The position numbers and the translations under genes are program-made. 39,849 nucleotides of DNA. It comes from Nocardioides sp. (GTDB lineage Bacteria > Actinomycetota > Actinomycetes > Propionibacteriales > Nocardioidaceae). The number at the start of each line of letters is the position of its first letter. Positions within the stretch are counted from its first letter, which is position 1. Below the pieces are notes generated by a model. It saw nothing but the letters and a program-made list of their open reading frames with translations. It made no database searches and was not told the origin of the DNA. Location of the stretch: contig NZ_JANINT010000113.1 in assembly GCF_024509035.1 (NCBI RefSeq), forward strand, positions 1 through 39,849, written 5' to 3'. Shown here in pieces: positions 24,537 to 33,200 of the stretch.

Positions 24537-25994
24537 TCAGCGACCCCGTGACGCCGCCGCTCGCCCGGCTCTGCGGCCGAAGAACGAGCCCTCGCCGAGC
24601 TGGGTGCCGGAGCAGTAGCCCTTGCCGTCCTGGGCGATGTTGGACGCGCAGGCGCCGGCGGCGTAGAGGCCGGGGATGACCGAGCCGTCGGGGCGCTGCG
24701 CCTCGCCGTCGACCGACACCCGCAGACCGCCGAGCGTGAAGCCGGCGTACATCGCCTTGCCCAGCCGCAGGTCGAAGACCGCCCACGGACCGACGCCCTG
24801 GGGTGCCAGCCACTCCGGCGCCTTGTGGAAGTCGACGTCCTCGCCGGCGGCGGCCAGCTCGTTGTAGCGCTCGAGGGTCTTGGCCACCGACCCCGCGGGC
24901 AGCCCCAGGGCGTCCTCGAGCTCGGTGATCGTCTCGAAGCCGTCGATGAGCGGCACGAGCGGGAACTTGGGGTACTCCACGTGCTCGCTGTCGACGATGA
25001 GGTACGCCGCGGAGTCCGGCTGCTCCATCACGAACTGCGAGGTGCGCGAGTGGTAGCCGTCCTCGTTGCAGAAGCGCTCGCCGTCCTGGTTGACCACGAA
25101 CCCGGTGATCAGCGACGCCGGCGGGTAGAACGGCGCGGTGATGAACGGCTCGTCCATGTGCTTGAGCTCGGCCCCGACCGAGGCGCCCAGCCGGATGCCG
25201 AGGCCGTCGTCGTACGTCGAGCCGAGCGTGAACGGCTTCTCCGCGAGCCGCGGCGTGTGCTCAGCGACCATGTCCGGGTTCATCACGAACCCTCCGGCGG
25301 CGATGACGACCGCACCGGCGACGTACCCGGTCTCCTCGAACGACTTCCACGCCAGGCCGCGCACGGCACCGGACCCGTCGGCGACCAGGTGGGTCGCGCC
25401 GGTCTCGTAGCGGACCTCGACCCCGGCCTCCTCGATGCGCTCGCGCAGGAGGTCCATCACCATCTTGGTGCCCTCGGTGTCACCGGGCACGGGCACCTTG
25501 TGGCCCCGGGGCGCGGGGCGCGCCTGCTCCTTGTACGGCCAGACCTTCTCGTTGCCGGTGTACATCAGGCCCTCGGTGCCGGGCTGGATGACGGCCTTCT
25601 CGGGGTAGTAGGAACGCTCGAACTCGAAGCCCAGCGCCTCCAACCACTCGAAGTGCTCGACCGACCCTTCGCAGTAGGCACGGATCTTGTCGTGCTCGGG
25701 CTCCTTGGAGACCGCGACGAGGTACTTGTACATCTCCTCGGGGGAGTCCTCGTGGCCGGTCGCCTGCTGCACGGCCGTGCCGCCGCCGAGGTAGAAGTGC
25801 CCGCCGGACATGCTCGAGGTCCCGCCGTGCACGGCGGCCTTCTCCAGCAGCAGCACCCGGGCGCCGGCGCGGGCCGCCTCCAGCGCGGCACACCCGCCCG
25901 CGATGCCGAACCCGACGACCACGACGTCGTACGTCGGCGCGTCGGTCAGGACCTCGGCGGGCAGGACCTCGGGGATGGCGGTGCCTCGGCTCAT
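24537..25994 (-). CDS. FAD-dependent 3-ketosteroid dehydrogenase-like flavoprotein
   Basis: 485 residues. An N-terminal Rossmann dinucleotide motif (GFGIAGGCAALEAARAG, about residue 28) is followed by GGTSSMSGGHFYLGGGT. The catalytic domain is of fumarate reductase/KstD type, and the C-terminal FAD closure reads GLYAAGACASN to SGTQLGEGSFFGRRAGR. Length and the segments CEGSVEHFEWL, LMYTGNE and APRGHKVP recall the short delta-4-(5-alpha)-3-ketosteroid dehydrogenases of Rhodococcus rather than classical KstD (about 560 residues). Predicted role: dehydrogenation of a 3-ketosteroid ring A. A KstR-type operator 11 nt upstream of the ATG supports this. Confidence 0.82.
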   Translation of the reverse strand: MSRGTAIPEVLPAEVLTDAPTYDVVVVGFGIAGGCAALEAARAGARVLLLEKAAVHGGTSSMSGGHFYLGGGTAVQQATGHEDSPEEMYKYLVAVSKEPEHDKIRAYCEGSVEHFEWLEALGFEFERSYYPEKAVIQPGTEGLMYTGNEKVWPYKEQARPAPRGHKVPVPGDTEGTKMVMDLLRERIEEAGVEVRYETGATHLVADGSGAVRGLAWKSFEETGYVAGAVVIAAGGFVMNPDMVAEHTPRLAEKPFTLGSTYDDGLGIRLGASVGAELKHMDEPFITAPFYPPASLITGFVVNQDGERFCNEDGYHSRTSQFVMEQPDSAAYLIVDSEHVEYPKFPLVPLIDGFETITELEDALGLPAGSVAKTLERYNELAAAGEDVDFHKAPEWLAPQGVGPWAVFDLRLGKAMYAGFTLGGLRVSVDGEAQRPDGSVIPGLYAAGACASNIAQDGKGYCSGTQLGEGSFFGRRAGRAAASRGR

Positions 25995-26004
25995 GCGCCA
26001 AATC

Positions 26005-26018
26005 TAGAACAAGTTCCA
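26005..26018. promoter_or_regulatory. KstR-type operator
   Basis: TAGAACAAGTTCCA fits the mycobacterial KstR core TnnAACnnGTTnnA at every fixed position. It lies in the 46-bp gap between divergent starts at 25994 and 26041, so one repressor could control both the flavoprotein and the redoxin. KstR is the TetR-family repressor of cholesterol catabolism that responds to steroid-CoA thioesters. Confidence 0.7.
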
Positions 26019-26040
26019 CTTCCATGCGATCCTGTCCGTC

Positions 26041-27021
26041 GTGGGCATCCTGATCGACCTCGACGGCCGCGAGCAGGTGCTCGGCGGTGACGGGGCGCCC
26101 GACGACGGCTCGCTCGCGGCCGCGCTCGGCTGGACGCTCAAGCCCGAGGGGCTGTGCCGGGGCGAGACGTGCGTGCCGCTGCTGGGACGTCCGGTGCTCG
26201 AGGCGCTCGGCCTGCTGGCTGCCCGCGACGGTGACGGCGCCGACCAGGTGGTCGCGCTCGCTCCCTCGGCGGAGTCCCATCGTCGCGAGCTCGCCGAGGG
26301 TCGCGCTCCGTCGCTGACGCTGGACGACGTCGACGGCAACCCGCTCTCCTTCGACGACTACTCCGGGCACAAGCGGGTGCTGGTCACCTGGGCCTCCTGG
26401 TGCGGGTGCCGCCACGAGCTGGGTGGCTGGCAGCGGCTCCAGGACGAGCTGGCCGACGCCGGACTCCGGCTGTTCTCGGTCGCGCTCGACGCCGACCCCG
26501 AGGACGCCCGCCCCTGGATCGAGCAGGCGGCGCCGTCGTACCCCGTCGCCGTCGACACCGCGCACGTGACCGCCGAGCGCTACGGCATCACCAACGTTCC
26601 GTCGGTGGTGTGGGTGGATGAGGACGACCGGATCGTGAAGCCTCCGACGATCGCGCCCGGGGACGACCAGTTCGTGGAGTTCACGCGGATCGAGAGCGCC
26701 CGCCACCACGACCTGCTCCGCGCCTGGGTGCTCGAGGGCAGCCTCCCGGAGTCGTCCGCCGCCGCACCCGTCCAGCGCACCGACGAGGAGCAGCTCGCGC
26801 TGGCGCACCGGCGGATCGCGGCCCACCACCAGCGAGTCGGTCGCACCGAGGCGGCCCGCGCGCAGCTCGCGATCGCCCAGGTTCTCGCGCCGTGGGACTG
26901 GACCGTGCGCCGCGGTGGCATCGCGATGACCGGCGGCGACCCGTTCCTCGGCGAGGAGTTCACCTCGTTCTGGGAGGAGTGGGACGCCTCCGGGCGGCCC
27001 GGCTACACCCCCACCGGCTGA
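26041..27021 (+). CDS. Redoxin/TlpA-like thioredoxin-fold protein with C-x-C site
   Basis: 326 residues, GTG start with almost no leader after the KstR-type site. About residues 85-215 form a TlpA/ResA-like thioredoxin domain (LDDVDGNPLSFDDYSGH, VLVTWASW). The active site reads WCGCRHEL: Cys121-Gly-Cys123 instead of the usual Cys-x-x-Cys, as if the cis-Pro-type middle residue were lost. The cis-proline loop ITNVPSVVWV is present. A second cysteine pair (C39-x4-C44) is in the N-terminal part; the C-terminal 90 residues are TPR-like helices (AHRRIAAHHQRVGRTEAARAQLAIAQ). No signal peptide. Function unknown; position suggests a redox role linked to steroid catabolism. Confidence 0.78.
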   Translation: MGILIDLDGREQVLGGDGAPDDGSLAAALGWTLKPEGLCRGETCVPLLGRPVLEALGLLAARDGDGADQVVALAPSAESHRRELAEGRAPSLTLDDVDGNPLSFDDYSGHKRVLVTWASWCGCRHELGGWQRLQDELADAGLRLFSVALDADPEDARPWIEQAAPSYPVAVDTAHVTAERYGITNVPSVVWVDEDDRIVKPPTIAPGDDQFVEFTRIESARHHDLLRAWVLEGSLPESSAAAPVQRTDEEQLALAHRRIAAHHQRVGRTEAARAQLAIAQVLAPWDWTVRRGGIAMTGGDPFLGEEFTSFWEEWDASGRPGYTPTG

Positions 27022-27056
27022 ACGGCCGGCGCCCGAGCGGCGAGTGCGCGCACCGA

Positions 27057-27062
27057 TAGACT
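27057..27062 (+). promoter_or_regulatory. Candidate -10 element of the antiporter gene
   Basis: TAGACT lies 37 nt before the GTG at 27100, identical to the -10 proposed for the SRP RNA gene. No convincing -35 is seen 16-18 nt upstream. AAAAGGTGA (27087-27095) serves as ribosome binding site. Confidence 0.4.
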
Positions 27063-27099
27063 GGACACCCGCGCCCCCGACGACTGCAAAAGGTGATCT

Positions 27100-28617
27100 G
27101 TGTCGTTCGACGTCCACGAGCTCGACACGTTCATCCTGGTCGGCTCCGTGGTCACGTTCTTCGCGATCCTCGCCGTGCGGGTGTCCACCCGAGCCGGCCT
27201 GCCGAGCCTCCTGATCTACCTGCTCATGGGCGTGGCGCTGGGCGAGTCCGGGGCCGGCATCCAGTTCGAGAACTACGAGGTCGCGCACGCCGTCGGCTTC
27301 GCGGCCCTCGCGGTGATCCTGGCCGAAGGTGGTCTCACCACCAACTGGCGCGAGATGCGGTCCTCGATCCGGCTCGGGGTCTCGTTGGCGACGCTCGGGG
27401 TGGCGGTGTCGGTCGCGGTCGTCGCGGTCGCCGGCCACTACCTGCTCGGCATGCCGTGGGAGCTGGCCGTCCTGCTCGGCGCCGTCACCTCGCCGACGGA
27501 CGCTGCGGCGGTGTTCTCGGTGCTCCGGGTGGTGCCGCTCCCCAAGCGCCTGACCGGTGCGCTCGAGGCCGAGTCGGGTCTCAACGACGCCCCCACGGTC
27601 GTGCTCGTCACCCTGGTGTCCAGCGGCGCGGCCGCCGAGCACGCTCCGCCGGTGCTGCTCGGGATCATCGCTTACGAGCTCGCGATCGGCGTCGCGCTCG
27701 GACTCGCGGCCGGCTTCGGCGGCGCCTGGGTGATGCGGCGGGCCGCGCTGCCGTCGTCCGGCCTCTACCCGCTCGCGGTCATGACGCTGGCGTTCCTCGG
27801 CTACGGCGTCGCGACGTTCGTCCACGGCTCCGGGTTCGCCGCGGTGTACGTCGCCGCGCTGGTGCTCGGCAACTCCGAGCTGCCGCACCGCGCGGCCACC
27901 CGGTCCTTCGCCGAAGGACTCGCCTGGCTGGCCCAGATCGGGCTGTTCGTCACGCTCGGGCTGCTGCTCTCGCCGGGTCGCATCTCGCTGTCCACAGTGG
28001 GTCTGGCGATCGTCGCCGGCCTGGTGCTCACGCTGGTCGCCCGCCCGCTGTCGGTCCTGGTGAGCTCGGTGGTGCAGCCGATGCCCTGGCGGGAGATGTC
28101 GTTCGTCTCCTGGGCCGGGCTGCGGGGTGCGGTGCCGATCGTGCTCACGACCATCCCCCTGGCCGAGCACGTCGAGGACTCCACGCGGCTGTTCGACCTG
28201 GTCTTCGTGATGGTGGTGCTCTACACGCTGCTCACCGGGCCGACGCTGCCCGCCGTGGCCCGCGTGCTCAAGGTCGCCCGGCGCTCCGAGCCGCGCGGCC
28301 TCGAGGTCGAGGCTGCGCCGCTGGAGCGGATCGCGGCCGACCTGCTCCAGGTCTTCATCTCGCCCGGGTCACGGATGCACGGTGTCGAGGTCGGCGAGCT
28401 GCGGCTCCCGCGCGGCGCATCGGTGTCGATGGTGATCCGCGAGGGGCACACGCTGGTGCCGGAGCGGCGGACCGTGTTGCGCCACGGTGACGACCTGCTG
28501 GTGGTCACCCCGCGCAAGCTGCGCTGGCAGACCGAGGAGCGACTGCGCCAGGTCAGCGAGCGGGGCCGCCTGGCCCAGTGGCTCGTCGACAAGCCGGCCC
28601 GGCGTCCTCCGGCCTGA
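27100..28617 (+). CDS. CPA1/NhaP2-type potassium/proton antiporter
   Basis: 505 residues. Twelve or so membrane helices (to about residue 385) with the CPA-family segments TSPTDAAAVFSVLR and ESGLNDAPTVVL, which hold the ion-binding Asp residues, and SWAGLRGAVPIVL. A TrkA_C-type cytosolic domain follows (about 400-475, RMHGVEVGELRLPRGASVSMVIREG). The combination is that of NhaP2/CvrA K+/H+ antiporters, where the TrkA_C domain senses a nucleotide. GTG start with AAAAGGTGA just upstream. Transported ion is inferred. Confidence 0.92.
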   Translation: MSFDVHELDTFILVGSVVTFFAILAVRVSTRAGLPSLLIYLLMGVALGESGAGIQFENYEVAHAVGFAALAVILAEGGLTTNWREMRSSIRLGVSLATLGVAVSVAVVAVAGHYLLGMPWELAVLLGAVTSPTDAAAVFSVLRVVPLPKRLTGALEAESGLNDAPTVVLVTLVSSGAAAEHAPPVLLGIIAYELAIGVALGLAAGFGGAWVMRRAALPSSGLYPLAVMTLAFLGYGVATFVHGSGFAAVYVAALVLGNSELPHRAATRSFAEGLAWLAQIGLFVTLGLLLSPGRISLSTVGLAIVAGLVLTLVARPLSVLVSSVVQPMPWREMSFVSWAGLRGAVPIVLTTIPLAEHVEDSTRLFDLVFVMVVLYTLLTGPTLPAVARVLKVARRSEPRGLEVEAAPLERIAADLLQVFISPGSRMHGVEVGELRLPRGASVSMVIREGHTLVPERRTVLRHGDDLLVVTPRKLRWQTEERLRQVSERGRLAQWLVDKPARRPPA

Positions 28618-28629
28618 CCAGCAGCCCGA

Positions 28630-29130
28630 TCAGTCGATCGGCGGGCTGCAGATCGTGGCGTCGTCCGCGGCGAGGACCGACCGCTTCCCGCTGCGGAGGT
28701 CCTTGAACGCGTCCCCCACGACGATCGTCACCCCGACCCCCAGGGGGTCGCGGCGCTCGACCTCGACGTCGGGCCCGAACCGGCTGGCCACGAGCTCGAC
28801 CGCGGGGCTCTCGGGGTCTTGCGTCCAGATCTGCACGGTGCCGACCCGCGCGCTCACGTTGCCCTCGACGCCCGCGGCGAAGCCGTCGTCGGTGAGCAGC
28901 TGCATCGTGCGCCCTGCCAGGCCGTCGCGGGTGCCTGCGTTGTAGACGCTGACGGTGACGTCCTGGGGATAGACCTTGGTGCCCGCCTCGACCGTGCGGT
29001 CGACGCAGAGAGGGGTGTCGACCTTGGCGGGCAGCGGCTTGGTGGCAGCCGACCAGCCCCACAGGGCGGCGAGCGCCAGGAGCAGGCCGAGCGCCGCCAG
29101 GGTGATCGCCGACCGTGCCCCCTCGACCAT
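28630..29130 (-). CDS. LytR C-terminal domain protein, membrane-anchored
   Basis: 166 residues. One N-terminal membrane helix (ITLAALGLLLALAALWGW, about residues 8-26), then an extracytoplasmic LytR_C domain (about 55-150; VTVSVYNAGTRDGLAGR, VQIWTQDPESPAVELVASRFG). LytR_C domains accompany cell-wall glycopolymer ligases of the LytR-CpsA-Psr family, but here the catalytic domain is absent. The ATG overlaps the upstream stop by one base (TGATG), so translation is coupled to the VapB-annotated gene. Confidence 0.85.
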   Translation of the reverse strand: MVEGARSAITLAALGLLLALAALWGWSAATKPLPAKVDTPLCVDRTVEAGTKVYPQDVTVSVYNAGTRDGLAGRTMQLLTDDGFAAGVEGNVSARVGTVQIWTQDPESPAVELVASRFGPDVEVERRDPLGVGVTIVVGDAFKDLRSGKRSVLAADDATICSPPID

Positions 29131-29426
29131 CAGCCCTCCAGCGTGTGGACCCGCGCGTGCAGGACGTTGCGCTGCTGGAGGGCCGCCCGCAGGGCCCGGT
29201 GGAGCCCGTCCTCGAGGTAGAGCTCGCCGTTCCACTCGACCACGTGGGCGAACAGGTCACCGTAGAACGTGGAGTCCTCGTCGAGGAGGGCCGCCAGCTG
29301 GAGGGTGTCCTTGGTCGTCACCAGCTGGTCGAGACGCACCTGCCGGGGCGGGACCGCCGCCCAGGCCCGGGAGGAGAGACCGTGGTCGGGGTAGGGCCTC
29401 CCGTCACCGACGCGCTTGAAGATCAC
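29130..29426 (-). CDS. Conserved actinobacterial protein, commonly annotated VapB-family antitoxin
   Basis: 98 residues starting MIFKRVGDGRPYPDHGLS with GTG. Strongly patterned sequence (WAAVPPRQVRLDQLVTTKDTL, STFYGDLFAHVV, YLEDGLHRALRAALQQRNVLHARV). I recall homologues across Streptomyces and Nocardioides annotated as VapB antitoxins, but no PIN-domain toxin is next to it. The DGLHRALRA segment looks more like a ParB/Srx-type fold than an AbrB DNA-binding domain. Coupled to the LytR_C gene (TGATG). A true antitoxin role is doubtful. Confidence 0.75.
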   Translation of the reverse strand: MIFKRVGDGRPYPDHGLSSRAWAAVPPRQVRLDQLVTTKDTLQLAALLDEDSTFYGDLFAHVVEWNGELYLEDGLHRALRAALQQRNVLHARVHTLEG

Positions 29427-29478
29427 GTCGCGACTATAACGAGGCCCACCCCGACGCCGATCGCGGTCGACTCCAGGG

Positions 29479-29655
29479 TCAGGCCGACCAGCGCACCGCG
29501 TCGTCGAAGTAGTCGGCGAGCGCGTGGACGCCGCGCAGGTCGGCGCGCTCCTCCATGAGGCTCGTCAGGCGCTGGGCGTGCCGCACGCGCAGGTCCGTGC
29601 GTTGCTGGCGGAGCCGGTCGAGGTCGCGGTCCGGCGTGGTGGTGGGGGTGTCCAT
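29479..29655 (-). CDS. Small hypothetical protein
   Basis: 58 residues, MDTPTTTPDRDLDRLRQQRTDL, highly charged and helical (possible coiled coil), ending FDDAVRWSA. The internal ATG is chosen because GGAGG lies 7 nt upstream; the longer start at 29667 would place this signal inside the gene. No family recognised. It precedes the VapB-annotated gene by 52 nt on the same strand and may be the first gene of that operon. Coding status rests on codon bias and the ribosome binding site. Confidence 0.6.
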   Translation of the reverse strand: MDTPTTTPDRDLDRLRQQRTDLRVRHAQRLTSLMEERADLRGVHALADYFDDAVRWSA

Positions 29656-29769
29656 CTCGGCCTCCATCGGTCGGTCGGGTCGCTCGGAGGGAGCAACTTC
29701 GGTTTCCAGGATGCCAAAGATGTGTCGCCGGCAGGTTTAATGCGCGTTACGGCGAGATCAACCGCGGGC

Positions 29770-29798
29770 TTACGTTCGGTGCAGAACTGGAATACGTT
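29770..29798 (+). promoter_or_regulatory. Candidate leaderless promoter of the NTF2-like gene
   Basis: TTACGT (29770-29775), 17-nt spacer, TACGTT (29793-29798), 8 nt before GTG 29807. There is no ribosome binding site upstream of that GTG, so a leaderless transcript starting at the GTG is likely. The area (29690-29805) is noticeably lower in GC than its surroundings. Confidence 0.45.
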
Positions 29799-29801
29799 CT
29801 C
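29788..29801. promoter_or_regulatory. Degenerate KstR-like site
   Basis: TGGAATACGTTCTC matches TAGAACACGTTCTA at 11 of 14 positions and overlaps the proposed -10. It also forms half of a looser AGAAC-N8-GTTCT palindrome (29783-29800). Confidence 0.35.
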
Positions 29802-29806
29802 GTTTC

Positions 29807-30268
29807 GTGAACGACGTCGTCGATGACATGACCGAGATCTGCCGGCTCAAGTACCGCTACCTGCGCACTCTCGACACCAAGCGGTGGGACGAGTTCGCCG
29901 GCTGCTTCGTGCCCGAGGCGACCGGCGACTACAACGGCCTGGTCTTCGACGACCGCGCGGCGCTCGTGGCCTACATGCGGGAGAACCTCGGCGAGGGGCG
30001 GATCACCCTGCACCAGGCACACCACCCCGAGATCGACGTCGACGGGGACACCGCCACCGGTCGGTGGTACCTCCAGGACAAGGTGATCGTGCCCGAGTTC
30101 AGCTTCATGCTCGAGGGCGCCGCGTTCTACGAGGACCGTTACGTCCGGACCGCCGAGGGCTGGCGGGTCGCGCACACCGGCTACCGGCGTACGTTCGAGA
30201 TGACCTACAACCTCGCCGACCTCCCGGGGGTCGCAGTCAAGGGTCCGGGCGAGCACACCCACGTGTGA
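29807..30268 (+). CDS. NTF2-fold (SnoaL-like) protein, candidate steroid dehydratase/isomerase
   Basis: 153 residues filling one NTF2-like domain. The segment YLRTLDTKRWDEF gives Tyr18 and Asp23 five residues apart, and TLHQAHHPEI supplies His69/His72. This resembles the Tyr30-Asp35-His83 set of the bile-acid 7-alpha-dehydratase BaiE, a family relative. GTG 29807 is used; an internal ATG at 29828 would remove only 7 residues. The KstR-like motif at its promoter and the ketosteroid dehydrogenase-like gene 4 kb away point to steroid catabolism. Its 3' end converges on eccC with 26 bp between. Reaction not proven. Confidence 0.78.
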   Translation: MNDVVDDMTEICRLKYRYLRTLDTKRWDEFAGCFVPEATGDYNGLVFDDRAALVAYMRENLGEGRITLHQAHHPEIDVDGDTATGRWYLQDKVIVPEFSFMLEGAAFYEDRYVRTAEGWRVAHTGYRRTFEMTYNLADLPGVAVKGPGEHTHV

Positions 30269-30294
30269 CCCCCTCGCCCGGTCGTCGGGCCGCG

Positions 30295-33200
30295 TCACAG
30301 GCGCGGCGCGGACCAGGCGACCTGCACCACCTCGACCCCACGGTCGCGCGTGACGAGCCGCGCCCGGCCAGGAGCCGCGGGCTGCGGCCGCTGGGAGCCC
30401 AGCAGAGGTCCCTCGTCGGGACTGCCCGAGAGCAGCAGGCCGGGCGCCGCGAGATCGCGGAGCGACTGGATGACCGGCTCGTAGAGCGCGCGCGAGGCAC
30501 CGCCCGTGCGGCGCGCGAGGACGACGTGCAGCCCGACGTCGCGGGCCTGCGCGAGCAGCGGGACGAGTGCCTGGAGCGGCGATGCCTGTGACGTGGCCAC
30601 GAGGTCGTGGTCGTCCACGACCACGAACACCTCGGCCCCCGACCACCACGACCGGTCCCGCAGCTGCGCCGGCGTGACGTCGGGGCCCGGCAGCCGGGCC
30701 TGCAGGTAGGACGCCAGCTCCGTGAGCGCCGATGTCGCCCGTTCGGTGGAGGTGAGGTAGTCGAGCAGGTGGTCCCCGGGCACCTCGCCGAGGAGCGAGC
30801 GCCGGTGGTCGACCACGACCAGCTGCGCCTCGCGTGGCGACCGGGTGCGGATCACCTCGCGGCAGTAGCTGCGCAACAGTCCGCTCTTGCCGGCCCCGCG
30901 GTCGCCGAACACCAGCAGGTGCGGCTCGGCGTCCGGGTCGAGGCCCACGGCCCCGAGATCCTGCTCTCGGACGGCGACCAGGAGCTGGCGGTCGGAGGTG
31001 CGCGGGCCGGCGACCGCACGCACTTCGTCGAGCGTGACCGTGGTCGGGAGCAGCCGCAGCGGCGGGGCCGTCGGGCCGGTCCAGGCGGCGGCGACCCGGG
31101 CGACCAGGTCGCTCACACCCTCGCCCAGCGTGGCCGCATCGCGGCGGCCGTCGATGCGCGGGAGCGCGGCGAGGAAGTGCAGCCTGCTCGGCACCAGCCC
31201 CCGTCCCGGCCGGCCGGTCGGCACCAGGGCCGCGGCCACACGGTCGACCTCGGAGTCCAACGGGTCGCCCAGCCGGAGCTCCAGGCGGGTGCCGAACAGG
31301 TCCCGGGTGGCGGCTCGGACGTCGGCCCACCGGGCCGCCGCGACGAGGAGGTGCACGCCGAAGGCCAGGCCGCGCCCGGCCAGCTGCTGCAGCTCGCTCT
31401 CGAGATCCTCGAACTCGGCACGCACCGTGCTCCAGCCGTCGACCACGAGGAAGACGTCGCCGTGACCGTCGTCGCAGCGCCCGGCGGCCCGCCGGGAGCG
31501 GTAGGCCTCCATGGAGTCGAGCCCACGCGCGTGGAAGTACGCCTCCCGCCGGTCGACGACGCCCCGGACCTCGGCGACCACACGCCGCACGGCCTCGGGC
31601 TCGCCGCGGGTCGCGACGCCCGCGACGTGGGGAAGTCCGTCGAACGGCGCGAACGTGCCGCCCCCGAAGTCGAGCACGAAGAACTGGGTCTCCTGGGGTG
31701 TCGTCGCCAGCGCGAGACTCGCGACCATCGTCCGGAGCAGCGTGCTCTTGCCGCTGCGCGGACCGCCCACGACCACCGCGTGTCCCGCGGATCCCGTGAG
31801 GTCGACGGTCAGGGTCTCGCGTCGCTGCTCGCGAGGCCGGTCCACCGTCCCGACCGGGACCACCAGCCCGTCGCGGGCGCGCCAGGACGGCGAGACCAGG
31901 CCGGTCGGGGGACGGGCGGTCAGGTCGGACATCAGGTCTGCGAGGGTGTCGGGCTCGTCGAGCGGGGGCAGCCAGACCTGGTGGGCCCGCGGGCCGCGCC
32001 CGGACATCCGGCGTACGGAGAGCTCGAGCAGCGACTCGCGTCGGGTGACGGGCTCGACGGCCGGGGGCTGCTCAGGTGGGCCGACGGCCGGGTCGGCGAC
32101 CTCGGTCAGCGTGAACGGCAAGATGCCCTGCCGCGGCTCGTCCTGCTGGAGCGCGGCCGACGTGCGCCGGGGCCCGGAGACGTAGGAGGCCTTGAAACGC
32201 ACGGTCGTGGTGGGGTCGGGCCTGAGGAGGCCGACGCCCGGGTCGGCCGGCAGCTCGTAGGCGTCGGGTACGCCGAGAGCCGCGCGGGACTCCGCCGCGC
32301 TGAACGTGCGCAGGCCCAGGCGGTAGGACAGGTGTGACTCCAGCCCCCGCAGCCTGCCCTCCTCGAGGCGCTGGGAGGCGAGCAGGAGGTGGAGCCCGAG
32401 CGAGCGGCCGAGCCGCCCGATCGCGACGAAGAGGTCGATGAACTCCGGCTTCGCGGCGAGCAGCTCCGAGAACTCGTCGACCACGACGAACAGGGACGGC
32501 ATCGGCGCGAGGTCGGCGCCCGACGCCCGCGCCCTCTCGTACTCGTGGATGGAGGAGACGTTGCCCGCGGAGCGCAGCAGCTCCTGTCGGCGGACCAGCT
32601 CGCCGGCCAGGGCGTCCTGCATGCGGTCGACGAGCGGGAGCTCCTGGGCGAGGTTGGTGATGATCGCCGAGACGTGCGGGAGCCCGGACATGCCGGCGAA
32701 CGTCGCGCCGCCCTTGAAGTCGACCAGCACGAGGTTGAGCTGTTCGGGGGAGTGGGTCAGGGCGAGGCCCAGCACCAGGGTGCGCAGCAGCTCGGACTTG
32801 CCGGACCCCGTCGCGCCGATCACGAGGCCGTGCGGTCCCATGCCGGCCTGGGCCGACTCCTTGAGGTCGAGGTGGACGACGGCGCCGTCCTCGCCGAGGC
32901 CGATCGGGACCCGCAGCCGGTCGCGCTCGGCACGCGGCCGCCACCCGGTCTCCGGGTCGAAGGGGTCCTGGAGCAGCGTCAGGTAGTCCCGAGGACGCCG
33001 AGCCTCCTCGAGCCCCGCTCGGACCTCGGAACCCTGCAGGCGCAGCGGGGCGAGCCGTCGGGCGAGTGCCTCGGCGTCGGCGACGGTGAGCTGGTCGCCG
33101 AGGACGGGGAGCGGCTCACCGCGCCCGTGCACGACGACCGCGGCCCACCCGCGATCCCGGCGGCGGTCGTCGCCCCCGGGAGCGGGGGCGTCGGCGCGCG

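Noticed and set aside
29130..29667. Toxin-antitoxin locus
   Set aside because: The 58-residue neighbour resembles no toxin and no PIN domain is present.
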